DNA of 57,179 nt from Cyclobacterium sp. (GCF_014762705.1 NZ_JABURL010000083.1:1-57179); one strand, 5' to 3'; counted from the first letter of the stretch, positions 47,033-55,905 are shown. A program made the numbers and translations. Notes: generated by a model from the letters alone, not told the origin.

Positions 47033-49438
47033 TTAATTCCTTAAAGGCTTTCCTTTAAATAGAATACTATGAATTCTTTCCAAGGTCTTCTTTTCTCCGG
47101 TAAGACTTAGGAAGGCTTCCCTTTCCAAATCCAAAAGGTATTTTTCGCTTACTTCGGTAGCTTCGGATAAATCCCCACCACTCATGACCCAGGCCAGCTT
47201 TCTAGCTATTTTGGCATCATGTTCAGAGATATAAGATCCATAAAGCATACCTGTAATTCCCGCTTCAAACAAGGCCAAAGAAGATTTGCCCAACACCCGG
47301 ATATCTTCTCTCTCCAGTGGCCTGCTATAGCCGGCATCATGCAGCATCAAGACTTTTTCCCTGGCATCTGCCAACTGTCTTTTTCGGTTCAGGGAAATAC
47401 TATCCTTTTGTTCCAGGTAACCTAAATTTCTGGCCTCTTCCGCTGATGTGGAAACTTTGGCTGTGGCTATATTCATAAATGTATCCTGTAATCGGTTGAG
47501 TTCAACATCTCCTGAAACCAGATTCTTTGAAAACCTAAGGGTCATTTCCTTGGTCCCGCCTCCAGCCGGAATTAAGCCAACACCTACTTCTACCAATCCC
47601 ATATACAATTCTGCATGGGCCTGTACGAGATCTGCATGAAGAGACAATTCACATCCTCCCCCCAATGCCATATTGTGTGGTGCAACCACGACTGGAATAG
47701 ATGAAAAACGGGCTCGCATCATGGTTTGTTGAAATTGCGCAATCATCATATCAATTTCATCAAAATCCCGATCTCCGGCAAACATATACAGCATGGCCAA
47801 ATTTGCACCTGCGGAAAAATTTGCTCCTTCATTGCCAATTACCAGACCTTTGTACGACTTCTCTGCCATACCGATTGCCTTGTTAATGCCTTCCACTACT
47901 TCCTGGCCCAGAGAATTCATTTTTGTATGAAATTCCAAACCTATTACTTCATTGCCGATATCATAAATAGAAGCTCCCTCATTTCCCCATAATTTTTTGT
48001 TGGCCGATTTGAGGGTATCCAGCAAGATAAAATCCTCCAATCCAGGGACGACTTTATAGCTTTTAGACGCTATATCATAATAGTTTTTACTTCCATTAAC
48101 AACCTTATAAAAACTGCCTACTCCTTGTTCCAACATTTCATAAACCCAGCTGGCCGGTTTGTCTCCGGATTTTTCCATCTGTTGAACCGTTTCCTTAACG
48201 CCAAGAATATCCCAGTTTTCAAAGGGTCCGTATTCCCAACCAAAACCTGCACAAACAGCCTGATCGATGCGGTACAATTCATCGGCTATCTCAGGAATTC
48301 TAAAAGAACAATACCTGAAAAGATCATAAAATGTTGCCCGGTAAAATTCACCGGCTTTATCATCAAAATTTACAAGAAATTTGATTCTTTCCTTCAGGTT
48401 ATCTATTCCTTTGGAAGCCTCCAAAGCTTTGATTTTTGGTTTTTCCGCTGGTTTGTAGGAATAGGTATTGAAATCAATTTCCTTAAGTTCCTTTTTGCCA
48501 TTCTCATGTCGGATCATATGGTAAAAGCCCTTGCCACTTTTATCACCATACCATTCATTCTCCTTGAGTACAGATACACTTTTTGGCAGCTTAAATCGCT
48601 CTCTTGATTCATCATGCTCAAGAACCTGGTACAAATTCGTGGCTACATGTACAGTGGTATCCAATCCTACTACATCTAAGGTTCTGAAAGTTCCTGATTT
48701 TGCCCTGCCAATGACTGTACCAGTAAGTTTGTCTACTTCTGATACGCCCATACCCATTTTCTCAATAATATGTATGGCCGACATGATGGCATAAACTCCA
48801 ATCCTATTGGCAATGAATGCGGGTGTATCCTTGCACAAAACTGTTTCTTTCCCTAAAAATCGATCCCCATAATCCATCATGAAATCAATAATTTCCGGGT
48901 TTGTTTGGGGACCGGGGATAATCTCCAATAAGCGAAGATACCTTGGTGGATTGAAAAAGTGGGTACCGGCAAAACATTGTTGAAAATCTTCAGATCTGTT
49001 ATCTGCCATCAAATGAATAGGTATACCTGAAGTATTGGAAGAAATTAAAGTGCCGGGTTTCCGGTATTTTTCTACTTTTTCGAAGAGTCCCTGTTTGATT
49101 TCAAGGTTCTCGATAATCACTTCAATGATCCAGTCAGCATCTTTGATTTTGGGTAAATCATCATCAAAATTCCCGGTAGCAATACGATTGGCAAATTCTT
49201 TGTCATATATGGGAGAAGGCTTAGCCGATAGCGTATCCTGCAAAGCTTTATTTACAATCCTATTTCTGACCTGCTCATTTTCCAGTGTCAGCCCTTTTTT
49301 CTTTTCCTGATCGTTAAGCTCTTTTGGAACCATGTCCAAAAGCAATACCTGAACGCCGATATTTGCAAAATGGCAAGCTATTCTGGATCCCATAATTCCT
49401 GATCCCAAAACGGCTACTTTTTTTATGCTTTTTTTCAT
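47033..49438 (-). CDS. fadN: 3-hydroxyacyl-CoA dehydrogenase/enoyl-CoA hydratase (FadN-like)
   Basis: A two-function beta-oxidation enzyme of 801 residues in the FadN order: an N-terminal NAD-binding dehydrogenase (KVAVLGSGIMGSRIACHFANIG, residues 7-28; GTHFFNPPRYLRLLEIIPG; NRIGVYAIM) followed by a C-terminal crotonase domain (about 500-700, with NFSAGANLAMLYM and MALGGGCELSLHAD). This is the reverse of FadB, where the hydratase is N-terminal. It sits 26 bp after marR and heads the degradative genes. It acts with the thiolase and acyl-CoA dehydrogenase encoded next to it. Confidence 0.94.
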   Translation of the reverse strand: MKKSIKKVAVLGSGIMGSRIACHFANIGVQVLLLDMVPKELNDQEKKKGLTLENEQVRNRIVNKALQDTLSAKPSPIYDKEFANRIATGNFDDDLPKIKDADWIIEVIIENLEIKQGLFEKVEKYRKPGTLISSNTSGIPIHLMADNRSEDFQQCFAGTHFFNPPRYLRLLEIIPGPQTNPEIIDFMMDYGDRFLGKETVLCKDTPAFIANRIGVYAIMSAIHIIEKMGMGVSEVDKLTGTVIGRAKSGTFRTLDVVGLDTTVHVATNLYQVLEHDESRERFKLPKSVSVLKENEWYGDKSGKGFYHMIRHENGKKELKEIDFNTYSYKPAEKPKIKALEASKGIDNLKERIKFLVNFDDKAGEFYRATFYDLFRYCSFRIPEIADELYRIDQAVCAGFGWEYGPFENWDILGVKETVQQMEKSGDKPASWVYEMLEQGVGSFYKVVNGSKNYYDIASKSYKVVPGLEDFILLDTLKSANKKLWGNEGASIYDIGNEVIGLEFHTKMNSLGQEVVEGINKAIGMAEKSYKGLVIGNEGANFSAGANLAMLYMFAGDRDFDEIDMMIAQFQQTMMRARFSSIPVVVAPHNMALGGGCELSLHADLVQAHAELYMGLVEVGVGLIPAGGGTKEMTLRFSKNLVSGDVELNRLQDTFMNIATAKVSTSAEEARNLGYLEQKDSISLNRKRQLADAREKVLMLHDAGYSRPLEREDIRVLGKSSLALFEAGITGMLYGSYISEHDAKIARKLAWVMSGGDLSEATEVSEKYLLDLEREAFLSLTGEKKTLERIHSILFKGKPLRN

Positions 49439-49463
49439 TGATCTATTATTTTTTTAATGCTTT

Positions 49464-49898
49464 CTAACCTTTCTGAATGTTTTGAATCACCCGATTAATT
49501 TTTTCAAACAGCGTAAAAAACGATTTCATTTCCTGTTCTGAAAGAACATTCCTAACCTGTTCGTTAAAATACTTTATAGTCTGTACCGCAACGGATTTTT
49601 TTTCCTTTCCCAGTGGTGTAAGAAATATTCTTACGGATCTTTTATCGACCGGATCCGGAGATTTTCTAATCAATCCCTTCTGCTCCATGGATTTTAAGAT
49701 CCGGGTCAAACTTCTGGATTCCAAACCCATCAAGGGGGCAATTTTTGTTGCTGCCGCTCCTTCGGTAGAATCAATATTAATCAGAACAAATCCCATAGAT
49801 GTCGTAAGGCCCTCCATATTGGCTTTTTGATTGTACATTCTGGATATGGAATGCCAGCAGGATTTGATATGAAAATCTATCGTTTCTTCCTTTTTCAT
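49464..49898 (-). CDS. MarR family transcriptional regulator of the fad operon
   Basis: A 144-residue winged-helix regulator with the MarR arrangement: N-terminal dimerisation helix, helix-turn-helix (STEGAAATKIAPLMGLESRSLTRILKSMEQKGLI) and wing SPDPVDKRSVRIFLTPLG (DKRSxxxxLTxxG). Being the first gene of a fatty acid degradation operon, it probably senses acyl-CoA or a fatty acid and represses the cluster. A perfect 10-2-10 inverted repeat starts 3 bp upstream of its ATG and is the likely autoregulatory operator. Confidence 0.9.
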   Translation of the reverse strand: MKKEETIDFHIKSCWHSISRMYNQKANMEGLTTSMGFVLINIDSTEGAAATKIAPLMGLESRSLTRILKSMEQKGLIRKSPDPVDKRSVRIFLTPLGKEKKSVAVQTIKYFNEQVRNVLSEQEMKSFFTLFEKINRVIQNIQKG

Positions 49899-49901
49899 CA
49901 G

Positions 49902-49923
49902 TTAAAGTTAATCTTAACTTTAA
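49902..49923. promoter_or_regulatory. Probable MarR operator (10-2-10 inverted repeat)
   Basis: TTAAAGTTAA (49902-49911) and TTAACTTTAA (49914-49923) are perfect inverted repeats separated by TC, right before the marR ATG. The symmetry, half-site size and position are as expected for a MarR dimer site. Binding there would block the ribosome-binding region and the operon promoter. Confidence 0.7.
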
Positions 49924-49936
49924 GTTACTGAAAATA

Positions 49937-49952
49937 ATTATGCATGCATAAT
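49937..49952. promoter_or_regulatory. 16-bp perfect palindrome upstream of marR
   Basis: ATTATGCATGCATAAT is an exact palindrome 13 bp beyond the first inverted repeat. It could be a second operator (different half-site) or a site for another regulator of fatty acid catabolism. Confidence 0.5.
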
Positions 49953-50502
49953 AAAACGGATAATTTATTTTTGAGAATCATCTAGGTATAAACTGCATTT
50001 AAAATAAAGAATCGATTCAAAAATAAGCCACCTAAGAACTACGATTCAAAAACAGAAAAGAGATATCAACAAGGATATAACAATTAGAAAAGATTGAATT
50101 AAAAAAATCTATTGTTATTATTATAAGGTGGATATGTGGGTATCTCAGTTAAATAAATGTTTTCAACTTTTCTCCCTCATCAATTTACTTTCATCAACAG
50201 CTTATACACAATTATTTCTTGCTTAATTTAGTGTAAATGAGATGTTTAATTTGATTCGGTTGTTTTTGGTTGATAATGTGTTTCAAGCAATGATGTGTAT
50301 ATTTATTTTGGTGGTTAGGTGTTGATAAGGGTTGATAAAAATGGACTTATCACCAGGGATACATTTCTATACGGTAATGGCTTTTTTTAATGAACTTCCG
50401 TTGTTTGTTATTCAGGTCTTTTTGTTTTTTATCCACTGTTAATTTTGTCTTATCAACAGTTTTTCTCTTGAAATAAAATTAACATAATTGTCTGATTATG
50501 AG

Positions 50503-52251
50503 TTAATTAAGTAAGTCTTCTTCAGTAATGGTCAAAATTTCAATGGGTAATTTTATTGCGGGTCCATCCTTGGTCATATCTTCTTCTATATTAAACCCAG
50601 AATTTAATTTTGGTTCTATAACCAGGTCATCTAATGTCCATCCTCCTCTCAAAATAAACTCATGTTTGTTGGTTTCTTCATCAAAGAAGGCATAAATAGG
50701 TTCTGGTTGAATATTCTCATAATAATTACCTGGATCCCATCTTCTGTTTTGATTTCTGTCAATAATGGCTTGTATCTTGTAATTGGTAGCTTCTATGGCC
50801 TTGAATTCAAAATAATTGGTGTCAGTCAGGTATATTTCTCTGATGAGCTGTCCTTTGCTATTGAGTAGTTGTAAGATAATCGGTCTTTCGTTTATATTAA
50901 CTGTTCCATTAATACCGTCTGCAAGATTATCAGTTTTCAACCGTGTGTAAGTAGCGTCTACAGGTGACTCATTCCAAAGACCTTCCACATCCATAAATGT
51001 AGAATCAGCTGCAAATAGCTTAAAAGAACTGTTCTTTACCGAATCGGGTAATGCTATATTAATGTTAATCGTAGTATGTAAATGACTGCTGTCAGGTATA
51101 CTGACCATTGATTGATTTATCGGGATATAGGAAGCGGAATCATACTGTACGTAAAGGGAATCGTAGACTATTTGGTAAAGAGGTTTGTTAAAGTCCAGTT
51201 TTGCCTGGATAGTTTGATTAAACTTGGCACCCGTGTTGGTAGTTATTTTCAATTCTTCTTTAGGTCGGTCGCTTTCTTCAAACTTTGCGTATAATGTTGT
51301 ATCAACCTTAAAACCTACTGAATCTTGAAGTAGTATGTTGACTGGAATGCTATCATTTTTGATTGTTCTATGATATAGCCTGATGTTTTTATCATTGATT
51401 CTGTAAAAAAGGTTGGTATTGATATCCGGATGGACTATAGAAAATTCCGCTAGAGGTTTGCTAAGAATGATATCGAAATTTGAGCCTGTGCTTGAACTTC
51501 GATTAATTTTTAATGGCGATAAATCTCCTTTGGCTAAATTGAAGTGTAAATTTTGCCGGTTTTTATCTATGGTAATGGTGTCTGGTGCAAAGCCATAAGC
51601 TTCATTTCTGTATTCTGCCTTTAAGGATCCGTTCTCATCATGCCAGGCGTAAGCCTTGAATGTCCCGGCCTTAATATTCGTTATCTCGTAATATCCGGTT
51701 GAGTCGGGTTGTGCAATGTAATACGGCGGAGCATTGAATAAATCTGTAGTGTCGGCAATGCTGTACAGACCGACAAGGACATCTTCGAAATTTTGTTCCA
51801 CAAATGGATCAATATAAGCAACCGTACCTGAAACTTTTAAACTATCAATATTTTCGCCAGTGGAAAATACAAGTTTCAATCTCTCTGCGGGATTGCCTTC
51901 TGTAATGTCTTGTATACTTTTTTGAAAATTGAATAAGTAAGTTGTATTTTCTTCCAATTCCTGATTCAATTCAATATTGACTCTATTTTTGATAGCCAGA
52001 AATTCCATTTTATCTTTTTCAACTCTTGGTGTAATGATTATGGATTGGTTTGGGTTTTCTAATTTCACATATTCATTAAATTCCAAATTGATTTCTGAAG
52101 GTGAGGTGTTCGTACTTTCATTTTGTGGATTGGAGTATAGCAGGACTGGTGGATCTTCATCTACTGGTCCACCCATTGGAGAGCTTTGTTTTGCACATGA
52201 GCTAATAATTAGAGTGGTTATTGGAAGAAAGTACCTAAAGATGAACCTCAT
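50503..52251 (-). CDS. Lipoprotein with SbsA-type Ig-like domain
   Basis: A 582-residue secreted lipoprotein (signal ending LIISSC, Cys19). After a GGP-x-D-x-DPPVL linker an Ig-like domain (about 38-130; NEYVKLENPNQSIIITPRVE, NTTYLFNFQKSIQD) is followed by a carboxypeptidase-regulatory-like/DUF2141-like region (YYEITNIKAGTFKAYAWHDEN) and a repeated later copy (NYKIQAIIDRNQNRRWDPGNYYENIQPEPIYAF). This is a conserved Bacteroidota cell-surface family of unknown role. The start codon overlaps the upstream methyltransferase stop by 4 bp. Confidence 0.85.
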   Translation of the reverse strand: MRFIFRYFLPITTLIISSCAKQSSPMGGPVDEDPPVLLYSNPQNESTNTSPSEINLEFNEYVKLENPNQSIIITPRVEKDKMEFLAIKNRVNIELNQELEENTTYLFNFQKSIQDITEGNPAERLKLVFSTGENIDSLKVSGTVAYIDPFVEQNFEDVLVGLYSIADTTDLFNAPPYYIAQPDSTGYYEITNIKAGTFKAYAWHDENGSLKAEYRNEAYGFAPDTITIDKNRQNLHFNLAKGDLSPLKINRSSSTGSNFDIILSKPLAEFSIVHPDINTNLFYRINDKNIRLYHRTIKNDSIPVNILLQDSVGFKVDTTLYAKFEESDRPKEELKITTNTGAKFNQTIQAKLDFNKPLYQIVYDSLYVQYDSASYIPINQSMVSIPDSSHLHTTININIALPDSVKNSSFKLFAADSTFMDVEGLWNESPVDATYTRLKTDNLADGINGTVNINERPIILQLLNSKGQLIREIYLTDTNYFEFKAIEATNYKIQAIIDRNQNRRWDPGNYYENIQPEPIYAFFDEETNKHEFILRGGWTLDDLVIEPKLNSGFNIEEDMTKDGPAIKLPIEILTITEEDLLN

Positions 52252-53132
52252 TTCTTTTTGATGATAAAAAGTAAGCTTGAATAATTATTGTTCTTTTGCG
52301 CTGCTTTGTTGGACAGATACCCGGCTTTTATGGCTTTCAAGTATTTGTTTTTTGATCCAGTGTATTGATGGCTTAAAAGTGACACATAATAACTATCAAA
52401 AGGCATGGGTAAGATTTCAGTAATTCTACATTCATTTTTCTCTACCAGGTACTTCATGGATGCTTCATTAAAATGATACAGGTGCCTTGGTACGTCCAAT
52501 GCTGCCCAATTTTCCTTAAAAAATGCTGCGTCTTGAGATGTTCTATTGGGTACTGCAATATAAAGAAGTCCCCGTTTCTTTAATTTGCTCAATAGAATTT
52601 TAACTGTTTTATTTAGATGGTGTATGTGTTCCAGAACATGGAATAGCGTAATAACATCGAATTTTTTTTGTTTCTCCAGAGCAGAAAAATCTTCAATTAA
52701 ATTGATTTTATTGTCTTCTTGAGCAAGTTTAGCAACTGATTGGTTTGGTTCCATTCCATAAGCTTCCCAGCCATTATCCTGACAGGTTTTGACAAAATGG
52801 CCCATACCGCAACCGAAATCCAGAATTTTCCCTTTTTGAATGGAACGCGAATTAATTTCTTTCAGCTTTTGCTTTAAGGTATATTTTCTTACTGCCTTGT
52901 ATAAGAAATCCTTTAAACCTTTGATTTTACTTTGATGGGATATATAGTTGTCTCCAGCGTAATATTTTCCAATGTTTTTTTCATCAGGTCGCGGGTTGGT
53001 AAACCAAAGGTTGCAATTCTTACATGCACAAATGATGAATGATTCTTTGCTATAAGCATGGTCCTTTACCACCATTTGATTAATAAAAAGCTCACTTTTA
53101 CAAAGAGGGCATTTGGTTAATCTTTCATACAT
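52248..53132 (-). CDS. Class I SAM-dependent methyltransferase with N-terminal zinc ribbon
   Basis: 294 residues. An N-terminal knuckle CPLCKSELF (Cys8, Cys11) with a later C-A-C-K-N-C and NPRPDEKNIGKYY resembles the zinc-binding head of Bacteroidota sugar/peptide methyltransferases. The Rossmann methyltransferase domain shows motif I ILDFGCGMGHFVKTC, an acidic loop YGMEPNQ and LFHVLEHIHHLNKTV. The substrate is unknown. It lies one base after mnmG on the same strand and overlaps the next gene by 4 bp. Confidence 0.85.
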   Translation of the reverse strand: MYERLTKCPLCKSELFINQMVVKDHAYSKESFIICACKNCNLWFTNPRPDEKNIGKYYAGDNYISHQSKIKGLKDFLYKAVRKYTLKQKLKEINSRSIQKGKILDFGCGMGHFVKTCQDNGWEAYGMEPNQSVAKLAQEDNKINLIEDFSALEKQKKFDVITLFHVLEHIHHLNKTVKILLSKLKKRGLLYIAVPNRTSQDAAFFKENWAALDVPRHLYHFNEASMKYLVEKNECRITEILPMPFDSYYVSLLSHQYTGSKNKYLKAIKAGYLSNKAAQKNNNYSSLLFIIKKK

Positions 53133-53133
53133 T

Positions 53134-54999
53134 TTATCTCCCTAGGTATATGGTTATAATGGACATGTCTGCGGGTGAAACACCACTTATTCTGGATGCC
53201 TGGCCTATGGTTTCTGGCTTGATCTTGTTTAATTTTTGTCTTCCTTCTGCTGAAAGTGCCTTTATGGTTGAATAATCCATATGGCTGGGAATTTTCATAT
53301 TGTCCAGATTGCTTATTTTTTCCACCATTTGTCTCTCTTTGTCTATATAGGATCGGTACTTGATCTGAATTTCTGCTTGCTCGAGTACATTTTTATCAAA
53401 TGGAGCTAACTCATCTTTTAGCTCTTGATTCATTCTCATCAGATCGCTTATTCCCAACTGGGGCCGTTTCAGTAATTTTTCTATGGTAGTATTTTCTTTG
53501 ATTGTAGCCGTTTTGTTTTGAATCAATGCAGCATTTATAGCGTCCGGGGTAACCCGGATTTTTTCCAGTTTGGCTATGAGCTTTTCAGTATCGTACATCT
53601 TGTCTTTCATTAACTGATAGTTGGTTTCATCAGCTAAATTCATTTGATAACCATAGGATGTCAATCGGAGATCAGCATTATCCTGACGCAATAGCAGTCG
53701 GAACTCAGCTCTGGAAGTAAACATTCTATAGGGTTCTTCTGTGCCTTTATTGATCAGATCATCTATCAAAACGCCAATATAAGATTCTGAGCGTTTAAGG
53801 ATAAATGGTTCTTCATCCTTGATTTTTTTATGAGCATTGATGCCGGCAATTAATCCCTGTGAGGCTGCTTCCTCATATCCTGTAGTACCGTTAATTTGTC
53901 CTGCAAAAAAGAGGTTGTCAATCAATTTAGTTTCCAGACTCAATTTTAACTGTGTGGGAGGAAAATAGTCGTATTCTATGGCATAACCAGGTCGGAACAT
54001 TTTGGCATTTTCAAAGCCGGTTATTTTCCTCAAAGCCTTGAATTGTACGTCTTCCGGCAAAGATGTGGAAAAGCCATTTACATATATCTCTACCGTGTCC
54101 CAGCCTTCCGGTTCGACAAAAATTTGATGCCGGTCTCTTTCGGCAAACCGATTGATCTTGTCTTCTATGGAAGGGCAATAGCGTGGTCCCAGTCCTTGAA
54201 TTCTGCCATTAAACATGGGGGACCTGTCAAAGCCCTCTGTAAGCGAGTCGTGGACCTCTTTATTCGTATAGGTGATCCAACAGCTTCTCTGCTTAATGGG
54301 TGCCTGGGTAGTTGGAGAATAGGAAAATTTCTCGGGATTTTCGTCTCCTTCTTGTTCTTCCATCAAGGAATAATTCAAGCTTCTCCCGTCAACTCTGGGA
54401 GGAGTACCAGTCTTCATTCTGCCTGATTCAAAGCCCAATTGACGCAAATCTTCGGTAATTCCTGTTGCTGCCTTCTCTCCTGTTCTTCCTCCCCCCATTT
54501 GTTTTTCTCCTATATGGATGATACCATTTAGGAAGGTCCCATTAGTCAGGACCACCGACTTTGCCTGAATCTCGAGTCCTAATCCTGTTCTAACCCCTGC
54601 GATTTTCTTGTTTTTGACGATGAGACCCGTAACCATTTCCTGCCAGAAGTCTACGTTGGGGGTGTTTTCTAATATCAACCGCCATTCTTCGGCAAATCTC
54701 ATTCTATCGTTTTGGCTTCTTGGAGACCACATGGCTGGTCCTTTAGACCTGTTGAGCATCCGGAATTGTATCATTGACTTGTCTGCAACGATTCCTGACT
54801 TACCTCCCAATGCATCAATCTCCCGAACTATCTGCCCTTTTGCTACCCCTCCCATAGCTGGGTTGCATGACATCTGCGCTATGGTGTTCATGTTCATCGT
54901 ACATAACAATACCCTTGAACCCATTTTTGCTGCAGCTTGTGCTGCTTCACAACCGGCATGCCCTGCCCCTACTACGATTACATCATAAATTGGAAACAT
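53134..54999 (-). CDS. mnmG: tRNA uridine-5-carboxymethylaminomethyl modification enzyme
   Basis: With MnmE it installs the cmnm5 group at wobble uridine 34 of several tRNAs, using FAD, NADH and methylene-tetrahydrofolate. 621 residues: the FAD fingerprint VVGAGHAGCEAAQAAAKMG (about 9-27), CNPAMGGVAKGQIVREIDALGG, the PRVDGRSLNYS region, GYEEAASQGLIAGINAH and the C-terminal helical part with RYKSYIDKE-like YRSYIDKER. One parS-like palindrome lies 16-31 bp upstream of the ATG, a second inside the 3' end of ybeY. mnmG is frequently adjacent to oriC. Confidence 0.97.
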   Translation of the reverse strand: MFPIYDVIVVGAGHAGCEAAQAAAKMGSRVLLCTMNMNTIAQMSCNPAMGGVAKGQIVREIDALGGKSGIVADKSMIQFRMLNRSKGPAMWSPRSQNDRMRFAEEWRLILENTPNVDFWQEMVTGLIVKNKKIAGVRTGLGLEIQAKSVVLTNGTFLNGIIHIGEKQMGGGRTGEKAATGITEDLRQLGFESGRMKTGTPPRVDGRSLNYSLMEEQEGDENPEKFSYSPTTQAPIKQRSCWITYTNKEVHDSLTEGFDRSPMFNGRIQGLGPRYCPSIEDKINRFAERDRHQIFVEPEGWDTVEIYVNGFSTSLPEDVQFKALRKITGFENAKMFRPGYAIEYDYFPPTQLKLSLETKLIDNLFFAGQINGTTGYEEAASQGLIAGINAHKKIKDEEPFILKRSESYIGVLIDDLINKGTEEPYRMFTSRAEFRLLLRQDNADLRLTSYGYQMNLADETNYQLMKDKMYDTEKLIAKLEKIRVTPDAINAALIQNKTATIKENTTIEKLLKRPQLGISDLMRMNQELKDELAPFDKNVLEQAEIQIKYRSYIDKERQMVEKISNLDNMKIPSHMDYSTIKALSAEGRQKLNKIKPETIGQASRISGVSPADMSIITIYLGR

Positions 55000-55013
55000 A
55001 TAGATTTTTTCAG

Positions 55014-55031
55014 GTGTTCCACGTGGAACAC
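55014..55031. promoter_or_regulatory. parS-like centromere site 1
   Basis: GTGTTCCACGTGGAACAC is an 18-bp perfect palindrome. Its core GTTCCACGTGGAAC differs from the classical ParB-Spo0J site TGTTTCACGTGAAACA at two symmetrical positions, and it is of the type reported in several phyla. It lies in the mnmG 5' untranslated region. Confidence 0.75.
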
Positions 55032-55055
55032 ATAAATGTTGTTTGATTTTTATTC

Positions 55056-55502
55056 TTAAAGTGTTCCACGTGGAACACTTAGTGATTGAAACAAGTTCAG
55101 TGCTTTTTCCTCTTCCTCCCTCATCCGTTTTTTTTCCTTTGTACTTTTATCTTTTAATCCACAAAGGTGAAGGAGACCATGTATCAATACCCTTAAAAGT
55201 TCCTCATGATAGATTACTCCCAGGGTGGTTGCATTTTCTTTTACACGATCAATGCTGATATAAATATCCCCCTCAATTTCTCCTTCCTGCTCTGCCTGGT
55301 CAAAGGTGATAATATCTGTGAATGTATCATGGTTTAAATAATTTCTATTGATTTGTAACAGGTAATCATCCGTGCAAAAGATGTAATTGAGGGTTGAAAT
55401 ATGGAATCCTTTTTCTTTTGCTGCTGTTTTAATCCAATCCTTGATTTTTCTTTTTTGGTTAATTCTTGATTGGACTCCTTCTTCAAAGAAATTTATGGCC
55501 AT
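55056..55502 (-). CDS. ybeY: Endoribonuclease YbeY (rRNA maturation)
   Basis: A zinc-dependent RNase for 16S rRNA 3'-end maturation and ribosome quality control. 148 residues with YIFCTDDYLLQINRNYLNHDTFTDIITF (conserved strand region) and the metal motif in VLIHGLLHLCGLKDKS. The usual motif is HGxLHLxGxDH; here the third histidine position is Asp, a variant seen in Bacteroidota. The final VPRGTL is coded by a parS-like palindrome. It starts one base after the anti-sigma-like gene stop. Confidence 0.92.
   Translation of the reverse strand: MAINFFEEGVQSRINQKRKIKDWIKTAAKEKGFHISTLNYIFCTDDYLLQINRNYLNHDTFTDIITFDQAEQEGEIEGDIYISIDRVKENATTLGVIYHEELLRVLIHGLLHLCGLKDKSTKEKKRMREEEEKALNLFQSLSVPRGTL
55061..55080. 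promoter_or_regulatory. parS-like centromere site 2, partly inside the ybeY coding end
   Basis: AGTGTTCCACGTGGAACACT is a 20-bp perfect palindrome, 47 bp from site 1 and with the same 18-bp core. Read on the - strand it encodes the last ybeY residues VPRGTL, so the site is fixed within the coding end of ybeY. Confidence 0.75.
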
Positions 55503-55503
55503 G

Positions 55504-55905
55504 TCAATTCATATAAAAAGTGAGGGTGATTTTGCTTCCCTCATTTTCAAAATTAATTTCATCGCACAAATGCCTCATGATAAAGACTCCCCTACCCCCT
55601 GATTTTTGCAGGTTTTCAGGCGAGGTTGGATCGTTCAAATGTTGGTAATCATAACCCCTTCCTTCATCCTCGATGATGAATTTCAGCTGGTCCTCCAGAA
55701 ATTTTACCTCTAAACGTACAGATTTCTTTTTGTCTTCCTTGTTACCATGGATAATGGCGTTGCTCACACATTCGGTAACAGAAATCATGATATTGCCGTA
55801 GATGTCATCGCTGATTTGGAATTTCTCTTTGGCATTATCAATGAAACTCTCAATAATTGTTATATTTTCAATTATAGATGGTATAGAAATTTTTATTGAT
55901 TTCAT
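55504..55905 (-). CDS. ATP-binding anti-sigma-factor-type kinase (HATPase, RsbW-like)
   Basis: 133 residues of the GHKL ATPase fold: N-box VTECVSNAIIHGNKED, G1-box DEGRGYD and G2 region SGGRGVFIMRHLCDEI, followed by FENEGSKITLTFYM. The RsbW/SpoIIAB type lacks other domains and phosphorylates an anti-sigma-factor antagonist or binds a sigma factor. No partner gene is visible nearby. It precedes ybeY by one base. Confidence 0.87.
   Translation of the reverse strand: MKSIKISIPSIIENITIIESFIDNAKEKFQISDDIYGNIMISVTECVSNAIIHGNKEDKKKSVRLEVKFLEDQLKFIIEDEGRGYDYQHLNDPTSPENLQKSGGRGVFIMRHLCDEINFENEGSKITLTFYMN

Larger units (their letters stand above)
49899..50502. other. 604-bp AT-rich gene-free region with DnaA-box cluster; candidate oriC
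   Basis: DnaA-box-like 9-mers on the + strand: TTATACACA (50202), TTATCACCA (50347), TTATCCACT (50429), TTATCAACA (50450). On the - strand: TTATCAACC (50268-50276 and 50330-50338) and TTATCAACA (50320-50328). TTATACACA fits TTATNCACA exactly and TTATCCACT differs from the consensus at one base. AT-rich tracts flank the cluster (50090-50125, 50465-50500). No gene is present. mnmG, a common oriC neighbour, lies 2.6 kb away, and parS-like sites are at 55.0 kb. Position and base skew have not been computed. Confidence 0.5.
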
